In this document: one piece after another, positions 1 to 7,547 of the stretch | Position numbering within the stretch: position 1 is the first letter of the stretch | Layout: the number at the start of each line of letters is the position of its first letter | From: Weissella minor | GTDB lineage: Bacteria; Bacillota; Bacilli; Lactobacillales; Lactobacillaceae | Length of the DNA stretch: 64,000 nucleotides | Assembly (NCBI RefSeq): GCF_001437425.1 | Contig: NZ_JQCD01000031.1 | Coordinates: 190,299-254,298 of the forward strand | Reading direction: 5' to 3' | Notes under the pieces: generated by a model | The model's database searches: none | What the model saw: the letters and a program-made list of their open reading frames with translations, nothing else | Told to the model about the DNA's origin: nothing | Translations under genes and position numbers: made by a program

Positions 1-21
1 TATTTTAGGAGCCAAAGAGAA

Positions 22-852
22 ATGTCAGAAAGTCATTTATCATTTGGGACTGGGCGTCAGCTAGCGTATATCGATTATCTCGATGCGTTAGCTGATTTTT
101 TTATCTTATTTAAAGATATTCCAGGCCTTAAAGACAAGTTACAATTAGCGCAGACGGCGGTTAAAGCCATTAACCAAGGCGAATTTCCGCCACCACTACA
201 TGATATGGCTGTGACAGAAACCGATATTGCAGCTACACAAGCCTATGTGTTAGCACGTTATCCGCAGCAACCGGAGCAGGGAAATGCTTTGTGGGAGCAA
301 TTACGCGAGGCACTCGAACAAGTGGACTATTGTCTACAAAACATTCGTGATGAATTCATTGAAGATTTCAATTTGTATGCGTATTTGACCCCAACGTTCT
401 TAGGAGCTTTATCAAAAGAGTTGGCTGGCAAATCTACTTTAGAGATAATGGCTGGTCAAGGGTATTTATCAGCTGGCCTAAGGGCGTTACGACCGGATCA
501 AACAATTATTGCGACAGATAATCAAGACTGGCAATATCAGCCAGTGGATGCAGTGACACCGGTCACTTTAGTTGAGAATTTGGATGCATTAGCGGCTATT
601 GATAAATATGGGAATCAAGTTGAGGCGATTTTGATGAGTTGGGCGCCTGATACAAGTGACATCGATTGGCAAGTGCTCCAAAAGATACGGCAAGAACACC
701 CTGAAATTACATTTTTGGTGATTGGCGAATTTAAGGGTGCGACAGATTCTGAAATTTTTTGGCAGTCAGCAACATTAAATGAACTTGATGCGATTAATGC
801 AACGCGGCCACCTTTTGATTTGATTGATGAAAAAATTTATCGTGTTTCCTGA
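22..852 (+). CDS. SAM-dependent methyltransferase-like protein
   Basis: A 276-residue protein with no signal peptide or membrane segment. Residues about 135-165 read LEIMAGQGYLSAGLRALRP followed by an acidic IIATDN, which matches motif I and the acidic end of strand 2 of class I SAM-dependent methyltransferases, with the usual E/D-x-G-x-G altered to EIMAGQG. The N-terminal half is helical with no recognised domain. The substrate is unknown. The ATG lies eight bases after an AGGAG-like site at the window edge. It stands alone and is followed by a strong terminator. Similar proteins are common hypothetical genes in lactic acid bacteria. The family call is moderately sure, the function is not. 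Confidence 0.65.
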   Translation: MSESHLSFGTGRQLAYIDYLDALADFFILFKDIPGLKDKLQLAQTAVKAINQGEFPPPLHDMAVTETDIAATQAYVLARYPQQPEQGNALWEQLREALEQVDYCLQNIRDEFIEDFNLYAYLTPTFLGALSKELAGKSTLEIMAGQGYLSAGLRALRPDQTIIATDNQDWQYQPVDAVTPVTLVENLDALAAIDKYGNQVEAILMSWAPDTSDIDWQVLQKIRQEHPEITFLVIGEFKGATDSEIFWQSATLNELDAINATRPPFDLIDEKIYRVS

Positions 853-873
853 ATCAATAACATAAGCAAACAA

Positions 874-922
874 AATAAGTGATTGTAATCTTAAATATGG
901 ATTACAGTCGCTTATTTTTATT
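874..922 (+). terminator. Rho-independent terminator of the methyltransferase-like gene
   Basis: A 17-base inverted repeat (874-890 with 900-916, two G-U type mismatches, 9-base loop) is followed by a T-rich tail. It ends transcription of the gene at 22-852. Confidence 0.8.
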
Positions 923-1156
923 TAACAGGGTATCGGAGATTGCATATTCGTCATGCTTTGATAAGTCACTGAGAGAATGGATATGTATTTGTAAAAGCAC
1001 GGCTATGTTCCTTTGGGTCGAGTTAGGGTAAATTAATAAAGTTAATTTGTGCAAATTTTCAAACAAATCGCGTTTATATTGATGTCACCAGGTTGGTGAA
1101 ATACAGGAAAGGAGTGTTGAGACTGAACCATCAATGTTAAACGGGGGAATAATGAG
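923..1156 (+). other. Intergenic region upstream of the secreted-protein gene
   Basis: No long coding frame. It holds a perfect 7-base inverted repeat (1030-1036 with 1042-1048), a -10-like TATATT at 1075-1080, a small hairpin (CACCA...TGGTG, 1086-1098) and a perfect AAAGGAG at 1108-1114 followed by an 8- or 9-codon frame (GTG 1114 or TTG 1117 to TAA 1140). These suggest a regulated promoter and perhaps a leader peptide for the gene at 1157, but no canonical -35 box is seen. Confidence 0.35.
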
Positions 1157-1870
1157 ATGCGCTTGATTAAACAAATGACTTATACAACAGTTGCAACAAT
1201 TTTTTTAGGAAGTACAGTGCCTTTTGTCGTACCAACACAACAAGCAGGGGCTAATATTCTAAGTGCACAAAATTCGTTTGTGCCGGAGAATATTGAAACA
1301 TCGATGACTCAAATTTCTGGGGCAATTGATGTGCAGAAGCTTTCAGGGGAAGCATTATCTCAATTTGAGAAAAGTATTGAAATTGCCGCTCAAAGAATGG
1401 GATTATCTAAAGTAGATGAGGCATCCGCAATAGACGTTTTGAGAGGATTTTTCGATTCCAAACAAGCGTATTATGCGAATACACAATTAGCAACAGAAGC
1501 CTTAATTAGTGCTATTGATCGGAATCATCAGAATGTGTTGTCCGGCGAACAAGTCTTGGCCGCACGTCATGGTAAAATCTCAACACGATTTTTAGGGGCA
1601 GTCTTAGACATTGTGATTTCGGCCTGTGTTGGGGGTGGTGTTGGTGCAGCGGCAGCATTGGTACGTCGTAAAGGGCGTGCAGCAGCTAAGCGAATTGTTC
1701 AGCAACGAGTTGTAAATAAAATGAGAGGGATGGGCTTAGGGCGTGCAGCAGGTTATGCAAGTGCAGCACTCGACCTTGCCTTAGGCTATTATTCGCCAGG
1801 ATCAATTATTGCGCATCGAATTGATGCACATGACCGTAAGCGAAATAATGGCTGGATTGAATTATGGTAA
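1157..1870 (+). CDS. Secreted glycine-rich, cationic protein of unknown function
   Basis: 237 residues, not recognised. Residues 1-32 look like a Sec signal peptide: basic start (RLIK), hydrophobic core (about 9-26) and a small-residue site near AGA at 30-32. The middle (about 40-140) is polar and helical. Residues 146-169 form a hydrophobic, glycine/alanine-rich stretch (ACVGGGVGAAAALV), followed by a strongly basic segment with many R and K (170-190) and a second Gly/Ala-rich stretch (191-210) ending in an aromatic, basic tail. This layout resembles membrane-active secreted proteins. The stop overlaps the start of the next gene by seven bases, so the two are translationally coupled. A bacteriocin-like toxin is one reading; a cell-surface protein is another. 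Confidence 0.7.
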   Translation: MRLIKQMTYTTVATIFLGSTVPFVVPTQQAGANILSAQNSFVPENIETSMTQISGAIDVQKLSGEALSQFEKSIEIAAQRMGLSKVDEASAIDVLRGFFDSKQAYYANTQLATEALISAIDRNHQNVLSGEQVLAARHGKISTRFLGAVLDIVISACVGGGVGAAAALVRRKGRAAAKRIVQQRVVNKMRGMGLGRAAGYASAALDLALGYYSPGSIIAHRIDAHDRKRNNGWIELW

Positions 1871-2178
1871 CAACAAAACAACTAAAGTGGATATATTTAA
1901 CTTTAGGTTTCTTAATGCTATTAGCGTTGATGGTTGGACATGAAAATAGTTGGTTTTATCGCTTTGAAGCAGCGGTATTAGGAGGATTGGTATTTACAAG
2001 TACAGAAAATCATTCGAAGGCTGACTATCATTGGTTCGCTGGTATATTCGTTGGCGTTAATTTAGCGATGTTGATCAATGGCATGTGGGATGTGACACCG
2101 GCATGGATTCATTTAGGGATTAGTGGTGTTTGTGCAATGGTATTAATGTTAACTTTTGTGCAAAAATTGGGTAAGTAG
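1864..2178 (+). CDS. Small integral membrane protein coupled to the secreted protein
   Basis: 104 residues with three or four predicted membrane helices (about 9-25, 35-48, 57-74 and 80-99) and very short loops. It is not recognised. Its ATG lies inside the last codons of the upstream secreted-protein gene (ATGGTAA arrangement) and has no strong ribosome binding site, so expression should depend on translation of that gene. A strong terminator follows, so the two form a closed two-gene operon. Small multi-helix membrane proteins coupled to a secreted peptide or protein are often immunity proteins; that role is inferred from layout only. Confidence 0.65.
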   Translation: MVTTKQLKWIYLTLGFLMLLALMVGHENSWFYRFEAAVLGGLVFTSTENHSKADYHWFAGIFVGVNLAMLINGMWDVTPAWIHLGISGVCAMVLMLTFVQKLGK

Positions 2179-2231
2179 TGAACAGCATGTGATTAGATTG
2201 CTATATGCAAGACAGTGAAATTTAATCGTAG

Positions 2232-2286
2232 AAAATTGGTTAGCAGGTGGCGGCAGTGTACCGTTACACGGCTAACCAATTTTTTT
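2232..2286 (+). terminator. Terminator of the secreted/membrane two-gene unit
   Basis: A 13-base inverted repeat (AAAATTGGTTAGC with GCTAACCAATTTT) encloses a second small hairpin and is followed by a run of seven T. Confidence 0.85.
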
Positions 2287-2379
2287 GATGCTACCTGTGA
2301 ATTTAGGTGAAATTTTCAAACTCGAAAAAACGTTTAAACCCTTGTCAGGGCACAATTTGTTAGATACTGTAACTTTGAA

Positions 2380-2408
2380 TTGACAAGCATAATTTAGAGG
2401 TCTAACAT
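2380..2408 (+). promoter_or_regulatory. Sigma-70 type promoter of the glpT-like gene
   Basis: TTGACA at 2380-2385, a 17-base spacer and TAACAT at 2403-2408. It precedes the glpT-like gene by about 70 bases. Confidence 0.75.
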
Positions 2409-2424
2409 GAAACATGCGCTTAAA

Positions 2425-2438
2425 TGAATGCGCTTACA
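2425..2438 (+). promoter_or_regulatory. Candidate cre (CcpA) site
   Basis: TGAATGCGCTTACA matches the catabolite-responsive element consensus TGWNANCGNTNWCA at all but one fixed position. It lies about 15 bases after the -10 box, where bound CcpA would block early elongation, so carbon catabolite repression of the transporter is expected. Confidence 0.55.
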
Positions 2439-2476
2439 TTTACTTGGGTTTTTGAATGCTTCGTAGGAGGAGTAGG

Positions 2477-3831
2477 ATGTTTAATTGGTTACTTGCATCA
2501 CCGGATGCAACAGAACGAGTTCCGGAAGATAAGATTGATAGCACCTATAAGAAAAAACAAATTGGCGTTTTGGTTGCCACTAGTTTTTCTTACATTGCTT
2601 ATTATATTATTCGTCTAGTTTTCACAACTGAACAAGGCGCAATTATGAAGGAATATGGTTTTCAATTGCACAAATTGGATTGATTCTTTCAACTTTTGGA
2701 ATTGGGTATGGGATTTCTAAATTATTTATGGGTGCGTTGGCTGACAAGGCGAACACGAAATATTTTTTGGCTTTAGGTTTATATTTATCAGCAATTTTCA
2801 ATGCCGGTCTAGCGTTTACGCATAATTTTTATGTCATTATGGGATTGATGCTCTTGATGGCATCCGTTCAATCAATGGGTGCGCCCGCTTGTCAGCGTGA
2901 AATTAGTTTGTGGTTTTCAAAAAAGAATCGTGGAACGGCGTATGCCATTTGGTCTTCAGCCCACAACGCTGGGGCCTTCTTGTGTGTGATGACAGTTGAA
3001 TTAGGAGCATACTTATTTAATGGTTCATTATCTGCTATTTTCTTAACAGCTTCTGTTGTTTCTGCCGTAATTGCGACAATTATGTTGTTGATTAATTCTG
3101 AACGTCCTGAGACAGAAGGTTTACCTGATGTTGGAACTTGGTCAAATGATGTCGAGTTAACTGATAGTGGTGAAAATGCTATCGCCGATAAAACTGACTT
3201 ATCAATTGTGCAAGTGTTCGTGAAGTACATTTTGATGAATAAAATTGTTTGGGCTGTGGCATTAACATCAATGGCTATTTATTTGATCCGTTATGGTGTG
3301 ATGAGCTGGATTCCAAGTTACTTACCAACGAAGGGATTTAGTCCAAATTTTGCCAAGTGGTTGGTTGGAATTTTTGAAATTGCCGCTGTGCCAGGTGTGA
3401 TTATTACTGGAATGCTTTCCGATAAGTTAAAGGGTCAACGTGCCTTGGTTTGTCTATTCTGTTTGGTTGGTTTAAGTATCGCGCTATTGATTTATTTCAT
3501 GAGTAGCAACAAGACGTTGATTACAGTTGATCTATTCTTCATGGGAAGCTTAATTTATGCACCTGCAACATTAATCGGTTTGATGATTAATGAAGCTGTA
3601 CCTAATTTTGCCGTCGGTGTGTCAACTGGATTCATCGGTTTCTTCCAATATGTATTGGGAGAAGTTGGTGCCACTGCTTTGATTGGTTCATTGATTGAGA
3701 AGTTTGGTTGGGGTGCAAATGCCGTTGTTATCTTTATCGCGCTTGGGTTGGTATTGATTCTAACGATTTACCTTGTTATGCATGAACGTCGGATTCTGAA
3801 AGAAGAAGAGCGTTTGAATCAAATGAGCTAA
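2477..3831 (+). pseudogene. glpT: Glycerol-3-phosphate transporter (GlpT-like, OPA family), single-base frameshift
   Basis: Two overlapping frames together make one MFS transporter of the organophosphate:phosphate antiporter family. The 5' part starts at ATG 2477 (AGGAGG six bases earlier) and encodes residues 1-62, including Arg46 in YYIIRLVF, the counterpart of substrate-binding Arg45 of E. coli GlpT. The frame then runs into TGA at 2681-2683. The rest continues in the next frame (IGYGISKLFMGALADK onward) to 3831 and keeps the second arginine in YLIRYG. Adding one T to the TTTT run at 2659-2662 restores a 451-residue protein, almost the length of E. coli GlpT (452). Conservation elsewhere suggests a recent mutation, phase variation or a sequencing error. 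Sequence resembles GlpT more than UhpT. Confidence 0.85.
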
Positions 3832-3855
3832 TTGTTTAATATGAATAATTAAATA

Positions 3856-3890
3856 AAACCTGTCTCCAATTTTGGGACAGGTTTTTTCTT
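3856..3890 (+). terminator. Terminator of the glpT-like gene
   Basis: Inverted repeat AACCTGTC / GACAGGTT with a short loop, followed by TTTTTTCTT. Confidence 0.85.
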
Positions 3891-3960
3891 AGGGAAAAAA
3901 GGGATGTACAGCAGGTGCATTTATTGTTACGGTGCCGAATTTAGAAAACCGCTTGCCAAC

Positions 3961-4797
3961 CTATGCCATTATCCGGCTTTTTAAAAGAGCTAACTCATGC
4001 TTTGTACGATTAAGCAATTCTTGGTCATCTAAATCGGCCAATAACTTCAGTTGATGCTTTATTTCATCGGAATGCTGCTGTATCAGAGCAGTTCTAATTT
4101 TAGCTGTAATCGAAATATCGTAACGATGGACTAGTTTAGCTTGCGCAATGGACTGTGAAAAGTAAGTTATGGCTTGTTTATATTCAGCATTTAAGAGACA
4201 TAATAATCCAAGATTATTTAAGAAGGAGGCTTTGAGGTCAACTAGCTCAGGATAAGTTGTATCAATCTTTGATAGGGCACGCGTCGTGATGTTGATGGCA
4301 TCTGTTAATTGAAAGAAAAACAACATATCATTGATAATGTATAAATCTGTTTTTTGCCAAGAATCAATTTTTTCAAAATGATGCCAAACGGGCAGAACAG
4401 TTTCTCTGAGCATATTGATTTCCTTATTTGATAAGTCTTTATAGTTCTCCACGATGATATATATGTCATTAACGGTATCATTGACAGTGTTTTGATGCCT
4501 GTGTTTACGCAATGATTCAATTTTCTGAATATGATAATTATTGGGAGCCGTGTCAGTGATATTCGTAAAGTACTGCGCGAGCAAAGACACGCTTGTACGG
4601 TCAAAATAGAGTCTTTCAAAATCAGATAATGTAACCCCTAGCCGGTCTATAAGCTTCATAGCCGTATCAAATGATGGTTCGTGTTCGCCATGTTCAATCT
4701 TCGAAATAGCTGATCGTGAAAGAATGCCTTCAGCAAGGTCTTTTTGTTTAATATTCCGTTCTTGTCTTAACTGTTTAATCAATTCTCCAGATTTCAT
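3961..4797 (-). CDS. Rgg/MutR-type XRE family transcriptional regulator
   Basis: 278 residues, close to the usual 280-290 of the Rgg family. Residues about 5-60 form an XRE helix-turn-helix (IKQLRQERNIKQKDLAEG, then SRSAISKIEHGEHEPS). The remaining 215 residues are helical repeat-like, as in the peptide-binding domain of Rgg, PlcR and related regulators. It is divergent from the gene at 4906, with a palindrome in the 108-base gap. Rgg proteins often answer to short secreted peptides; no obvious short hydrophobic peptide gene is seen beside it, so the ligand is unknown. Confidence 0.8.
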   Translation of the reverse strand: MKSGELIKQLRQERNIKQKDLAEGILSRSAISKIEHGEHEPSFDTAMKLIDRLGVTLSDFERLYFDRTSVSLLAQYFTNITDTAPNNYHIQKIESLRKHRHQNTVNDTVNDIYIIVENYKDLSNKEINMLRETVLPVWHHFEKIDSWQKTDLYIINDMLFFFQLTDAINITTRALSKIDTTYPELVDLKASFLNNLGLLCLLNAEYKQAITYFSQSIAQAKLVHRYDISITAKIRTALIQQHSDEIKHQLKLLADLDDQELLNRTKHELALLKSRIMA

Positions 4798-4820
4798 GAT
4801 ACCGCCTCAGTTCAGTTAAA

Positions 4821-4837
4821 TGTGACTATAGTACACA
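4821..4837. promoter_or_regulatory. Near-palindrome in the rgg divergent promoter region
   Basis: TGTGACTATAGTACACA has palindromic core ACTATAGT flanked by TGTG and CACA. It lies immediately downstream of a minus-strand TATAAT (4842-4837) that is the likely -10 box of the Rgg-type gene, so it is a plausible operator for autoregulation and control of the divergent gene. Confidence 0.45.
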
Positions 4838-4905
4838 TTATAAAAACAATGCGTTAGCAATGCTAGGATAAGAATTACAAATTAGGAAATGAGAGGGGCT
4901 TATTG

Positions 4906-5337
4906 ATGGTAGACGAACTGTTTATGAATCGAATTAAAATAAATGGGACTAACAGTGTGATCATGGAACAATTGCTGAATCTAGATGTGGTGCAGATGTT
5001 GTCACAAAATAAGCACATCGTAGCAGTTAAGCCGGTTGATACGCATAAATATGTCATTAGAATGATGCAGGGGTCAATCGTACAAACACTCCAATTTGAA
5101 ATGGAATTAAGACATAATTGTATCCTGTATATTTTAGAAAAAGATAACCAACTTTATTATATTGAATTTACGGTTGAGTCTATGAATAGTGAAGTAAGTC
5201 TGCTGAAACAAGAATTTTTGGTCGATAACATAAGACATTATTCTTTTTTGCAAGTTTGCTATTTAAAGCGTGTGTTTAGAAGGCAATTAACGAGTGTTAA
5301 AAAGATAGTTGACGTTCGCTTAAAATCGGTGCTTTAA
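4906..5337 (+). CDS. Hypothetical protein, divergent from the Rgg-type regulator
   Basis: 143 residues from ATG 4906 (a TTG lies one codon earlier; GAGGGG precedes by about eight bases). No signal peptide or membrane helix. It alternates short strands and helices and ends in a basic region (KRVFRRQLTSVKKIVDVRLK). Not recognised. It lies 13 bases before an SDR gene and faces away from the Rgg-type regulator, so it is probably the first gene of a two-gene operon controlled by that regulator. Confidence 0.6.
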   Translation: MVDELFMNRIKINGTNSVIMEQLLNLDVVQMLSQNKHIVAVKPVDTHKYVIRMMQGSIVQTLQFEMELRHNCILYILEKDNQLYYIEFTVESMNSEVSLLKQEFLVDNIRHYSFLQVCYLKRVFRRQLTSVKKIVDVRLKSVL

Positions 5338-5350
5338 AGGAGAATCAATT

Positions 5351-6076
5351 ATGAAAAACATCTTAATCACGGGTGGAACTTCAGGTGTGGGGTACGCCAG
5401 TGCTAAACAATTAATTACGGATGATACGCATTTGATTATTGTTGGCAGAAATGAGGCGAAAGGCGCGCATGCGGTGCGAACGTTAGGGGATGCCAATGTC
5501 TCATTTATAGCTGCAGATTTGGGAACTAATCAAGGAATTACTTATTTAGCAGATGTCGTTAAGCAACGATTTACCAAACTGGATGGGGTGATATTGGCAG
5601 CGGGTGCCGTTACAAATGACGTGCGAGAAAATAGACAAATTAATTTCAGGACGCACTATGATTTAGTTATGGCATTAAAGCCTATGTTGACGCGAAGTAG
5701 AATCTTACTTGTTACAGGTAATCCGAAAGCCATTCAATTATTACCGATTAATGAACAACAGAATAGTCCTATCGCCCGTGCTGGATGGGTTTTAACCCAT
5801 AAAACCTTGTTAATGATTTATCTGTCAGAGCTATTACGAGACGAACAGATTATTGTAAACAGTTTTTTCCCAGGTGAGGTCAAGAGTAATTTAATGCCTT
5901 ACACACAGACATTGGTAAACACAGAAGTTCCGGTTGTAAAGTATCTTATGAACGATAGTGATTTAGCGCATGTGACTGGGACTTTTTTTGATGATAAAGG
6001 AAAAAAGATTGTGTTGAATTCAAATAAATATAATTTTGAGCGAGCAAAGGCGATTGTCACGAATGTTATCCAATAA
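5351..6076 (+). CDS. SDR-family protein with altered active site
   Basis: 241 residues with an N-terminal Rossmann fold: ILITGGTSGVGYASA (residues 4-18) is the TGxxxGxG nucleotide-binding motif, VGRNEA marks the NADP-type basic end of strand 2, DLG (56-58) and AAGA (83-86) follow as in the short-chain dehydrogenase/reductase family. The catalytic YxxxK is not intact: the lysine is at 151 but position 147 is Val (Trp at 146), and the usual active-site Ser in the preceding strand is replaced (VTGNPK). It may therefore bind nucleotide without normal SDR catalysis. RBS AAAGGAG precedes the ATG. Probable operon with the hypothetical gene at 4906. Confidence 0.75.
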   Translation: MKNILITGGTSGVGYASAKQLITDDTHLIIVGRNEAKGAHAVRTLGDANVSFIAADLGTNQGITYLADVVKQRFTKLDGVILAAGAVTNDVRENRQINFRTHYDLVMALKPMLTRSRILLVTGNPKAIQLLPINEQQNSPIARAGWVLTHKTLLMIYLSELLRDEQIIVNSFFPGEVKSNLMPYTQTLVNTEVPVVKYLMNDSDLAHVTGTFFDDKGKKIVLNSNKYNFERAKAIVTNVIQ

Positions 6077-6100
6077 CTTAACTTATTTTATTACCATAAA

Positions 6101-6131
6101 GGTTTAAAAATTTAAACCAATGCGTTATACT
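6101..6131 (+). promoter_or_regulatory. Promoter with overlapping palindrome for the reductase-ArsR operon
   Basis: The perfect inverted repeat GGTTTAAAAATTTAAACC (6101-6118) covers the likely -35 box TTTAAA (6103-6108), which is 17 bases from TATACT (6126-6131). A repressor bound here would block RNA polymerase. The ArsR-type regulator encoded by the second gene of the operon is the natural candidate. Confidence 0.6.
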
Positions 6132-6176
6132 GAATAAAGCTTACAAAAAGTATATAAAAACACGCAAGGGGATAAT

Positions 6177-7088
6177 ATGCAGACAGTATTAGGTAGTAAT
6201 GGACAAATCGGTACAGAAGTTGCCAAGGAACTTTATCAAAATTACACACATGATATTCGTTTAGTTGGCAGACATCCGGAGAAGATTCACGAGACGGACG
6301 AACTCGTTGTCGCAGACTTGAACCAGTATGAAGAGACCTTACATGCCATCGAAGGCAGTGATGTGGTCTATTTTACAGTCGGATTGCCCTATAATCTTTG
6401 GGAAAGCCAATTTACGACAATTTTGAAGAATGTGATTAAAGCATGTCATGAAACAGGAGCTAAATTAGCGTACTTCGATAATACGTATATGTATCCTAAA
6501 GCGTCACATGTACAGTTAGAGGATAGTTCATTTGATGCGGTTGGACCGAAATCGACAATTCGAGCTGAAATGACCACGATGTTATTAGAGGCGATGCAAG
6601 CCGGTATTATCGAAGCAGTGATTGGACGCGCACCTGAGTTTTATGGACCTAACCATACACAAAGTATTACCAACACAATGGTTTTTGATCGCATAAAAGC
6701 TGGAAAACGTGCAATTGTTCCTTTGAATGCGCAAGCATTACGCACGTTGATTTGGACGCCTGATGCAAGTCGTGCGCTAGCTTTATTGGGTAATACTGAT
6801 TCAGCATATGGTCAAACATGGCATCTGCCTACGGACGAACCAATCTCATACGATGCATTAATGCAAAAGACAGAGTCAGTGCTTGACCATAAGGTTCGTT
6901 ATCAAACACTACCAATGGCTGTGTTTAAAGTCGGCAGTCATTTTAATAAAAATGCACAAGAATTATTGGAATTATTGCCACGTTATCAAGATGATAATAT
7001 TTTCAATTCTGATAAATTTAAGCAACAATTTCCAGATTTCAAGGTGACCTCTTTTGATGAGGGTGTGCGCCAAATTTTTGATAAATAA
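6177..7088 (+). CDS. NAD(P)-dependent epimerase/NmrA-like oxidoreductase
   Basis: 303 residues. The N-terminus QTVLGSNGQIGTEVAKEL contains the GxxGxxG fold of NAD(P)-binding Rossmann proteins, followed by RLVGRHPEK (NADP-type). An atypical extended-SDR layout continues: DVVYFTVGLPYN, then FDNTYMYP with a Tyr in the usual catalytic region but no clear YxxxK, and GRAPEFYGPN like the RxxxxYGP motif of epimerases. It probably reduces or binds a small metabolite. RBS AAGGGG lies before the ATG. It forms an operon with the ArsR-type regulator eight bases downstream. Confidence 0.75.
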   Translation: MQTVLGSNGQIGTEVAKELYQNYTHDIRLVGRHPEKIHETDELVVADLNQYEETLHAIEGSDVVYFTVGLPYNLWESQFTTILKNVIKACHETGAKLAYFDNTYMYPKASHVQLEDSSFDAVGPKSTIRAEMTTMLLEAMQAGIIEAVIGRAPEFYGPNHTQSITNTMVFDRIKAGKRAIVPLNAQALRTLIWTPDASRALALLGNTDSAYGQTWHLPTDEPISYDALMQKTESVLDHKVRYQTLPMAVFKVGSHFNKNAQELLELLPRYQDDNIFNSDKFKQQFPDFKVTSFDEGVRQIFDK

Positions 7089-7096
7089 AGGTTGGT

Positions 7097-7432
7097 ATGA
7101 TGACAAACCATGATCAATTAGCAGTTGATATCAATCAAGATATTACTGAAGTTGCAGACATCTTAGTTGCCTTGGGTGATAAAAAACGGTTAATGCTACT
7201 TTCACACTTAATCAATGCCTATCAGTCAGCACCGTTATGCGTACGTGACTTAACGGAATTAACTGATTTGTCGCGACCAGCTGTTTCGCATCATCTTAAA
7301 ATTTTGCGAGAAGCTGGAATTATCAGTTTTAAAAAAGAAGGCACACAAAGCTATTACTTTTTAGATAATGTTCCAGCCAATGTCGCAAAGATAAAACAAT
7401 TAACCGATGATTTAGTTAAAATAACTTGCTAA
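7097..7432 (+). CDS. ArsR-family transcriptional regulator
   Basis: 111 residues with the winged helix of the ArsR/SmtB family: ALGDKKRLMLLSHLI, then LTDLSRPAVSHHLKILREAGIISFKKEGTQSYYFL. The metal-site motif of ArsR (ELCVCDL) appears as LCVRDL, so one of the two cysteines is missing; another Cys is the last residue. Classical arsenic/antimony sensing is therefore unlikely, and a redox or small-molecule signal is possible. Second gene of an operon with the reductase; likely autoregulator through the palindrome at 6101-6118. Confidence 0.85.
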   Translation: MMTNHDQLAVDINQDITEVADILVALGDKKRLMLLSHLINAYQSAPLCVRDLTELTDLSRPAVSHHLKILREAGIISFKKEGTQSYYFLDNVPANVAKIKQLTDDLVKITC

Positions 7433-7433
7433 T

Positions 7434-7466
7434 AAAAAACCAGCTCACACATGGGCTGGTTTTTTA
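7434..7466 (+). terminator. Terminator of the reductase-ArsR operon
   Basis: AAAACCAGC / GCTGGTTTTTT hairpin with a ten-base loop and T run, directly after the ArsR stop codon. Confidence 0.85.
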
Positions 7467-7483
7467 GTGTACGCATATCTTCC

Positions 7484-7529
7484 TTGACAGTATTATTGAT
7501 TATGTTTATATTAACATTATTAATATAAA
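7484..7529 (+). promoter_or_regulatory. Promoter of the DHA2 exporter with PadR-box-like operator
   Basis: TTGACA (7484-7489), 17-base spacer, TATATT (7507-7512). ATGTTTATATTAACAT at 7502-7517 has the ATGT-N8-ACAT layout of known PadR operators and covers the -10 box. A second, perfect 10-base inverted repeat (7505-7514 with 7520-7529) overlaps it. The PadR-family gene just downstream of the exporter is the likely repressor. Confidence 0.7.
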
Positions 7530-7547
7530 AAATAGGAGCGACGTCAG

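Noticed and set aside
2424-2618. 64-codon frame overlapping the start of the glpT-like gene
   Set aside because: It is read out of frame with the conserved transporter and lacks a ribosome site; the AGGAGG serves ATG 2477.
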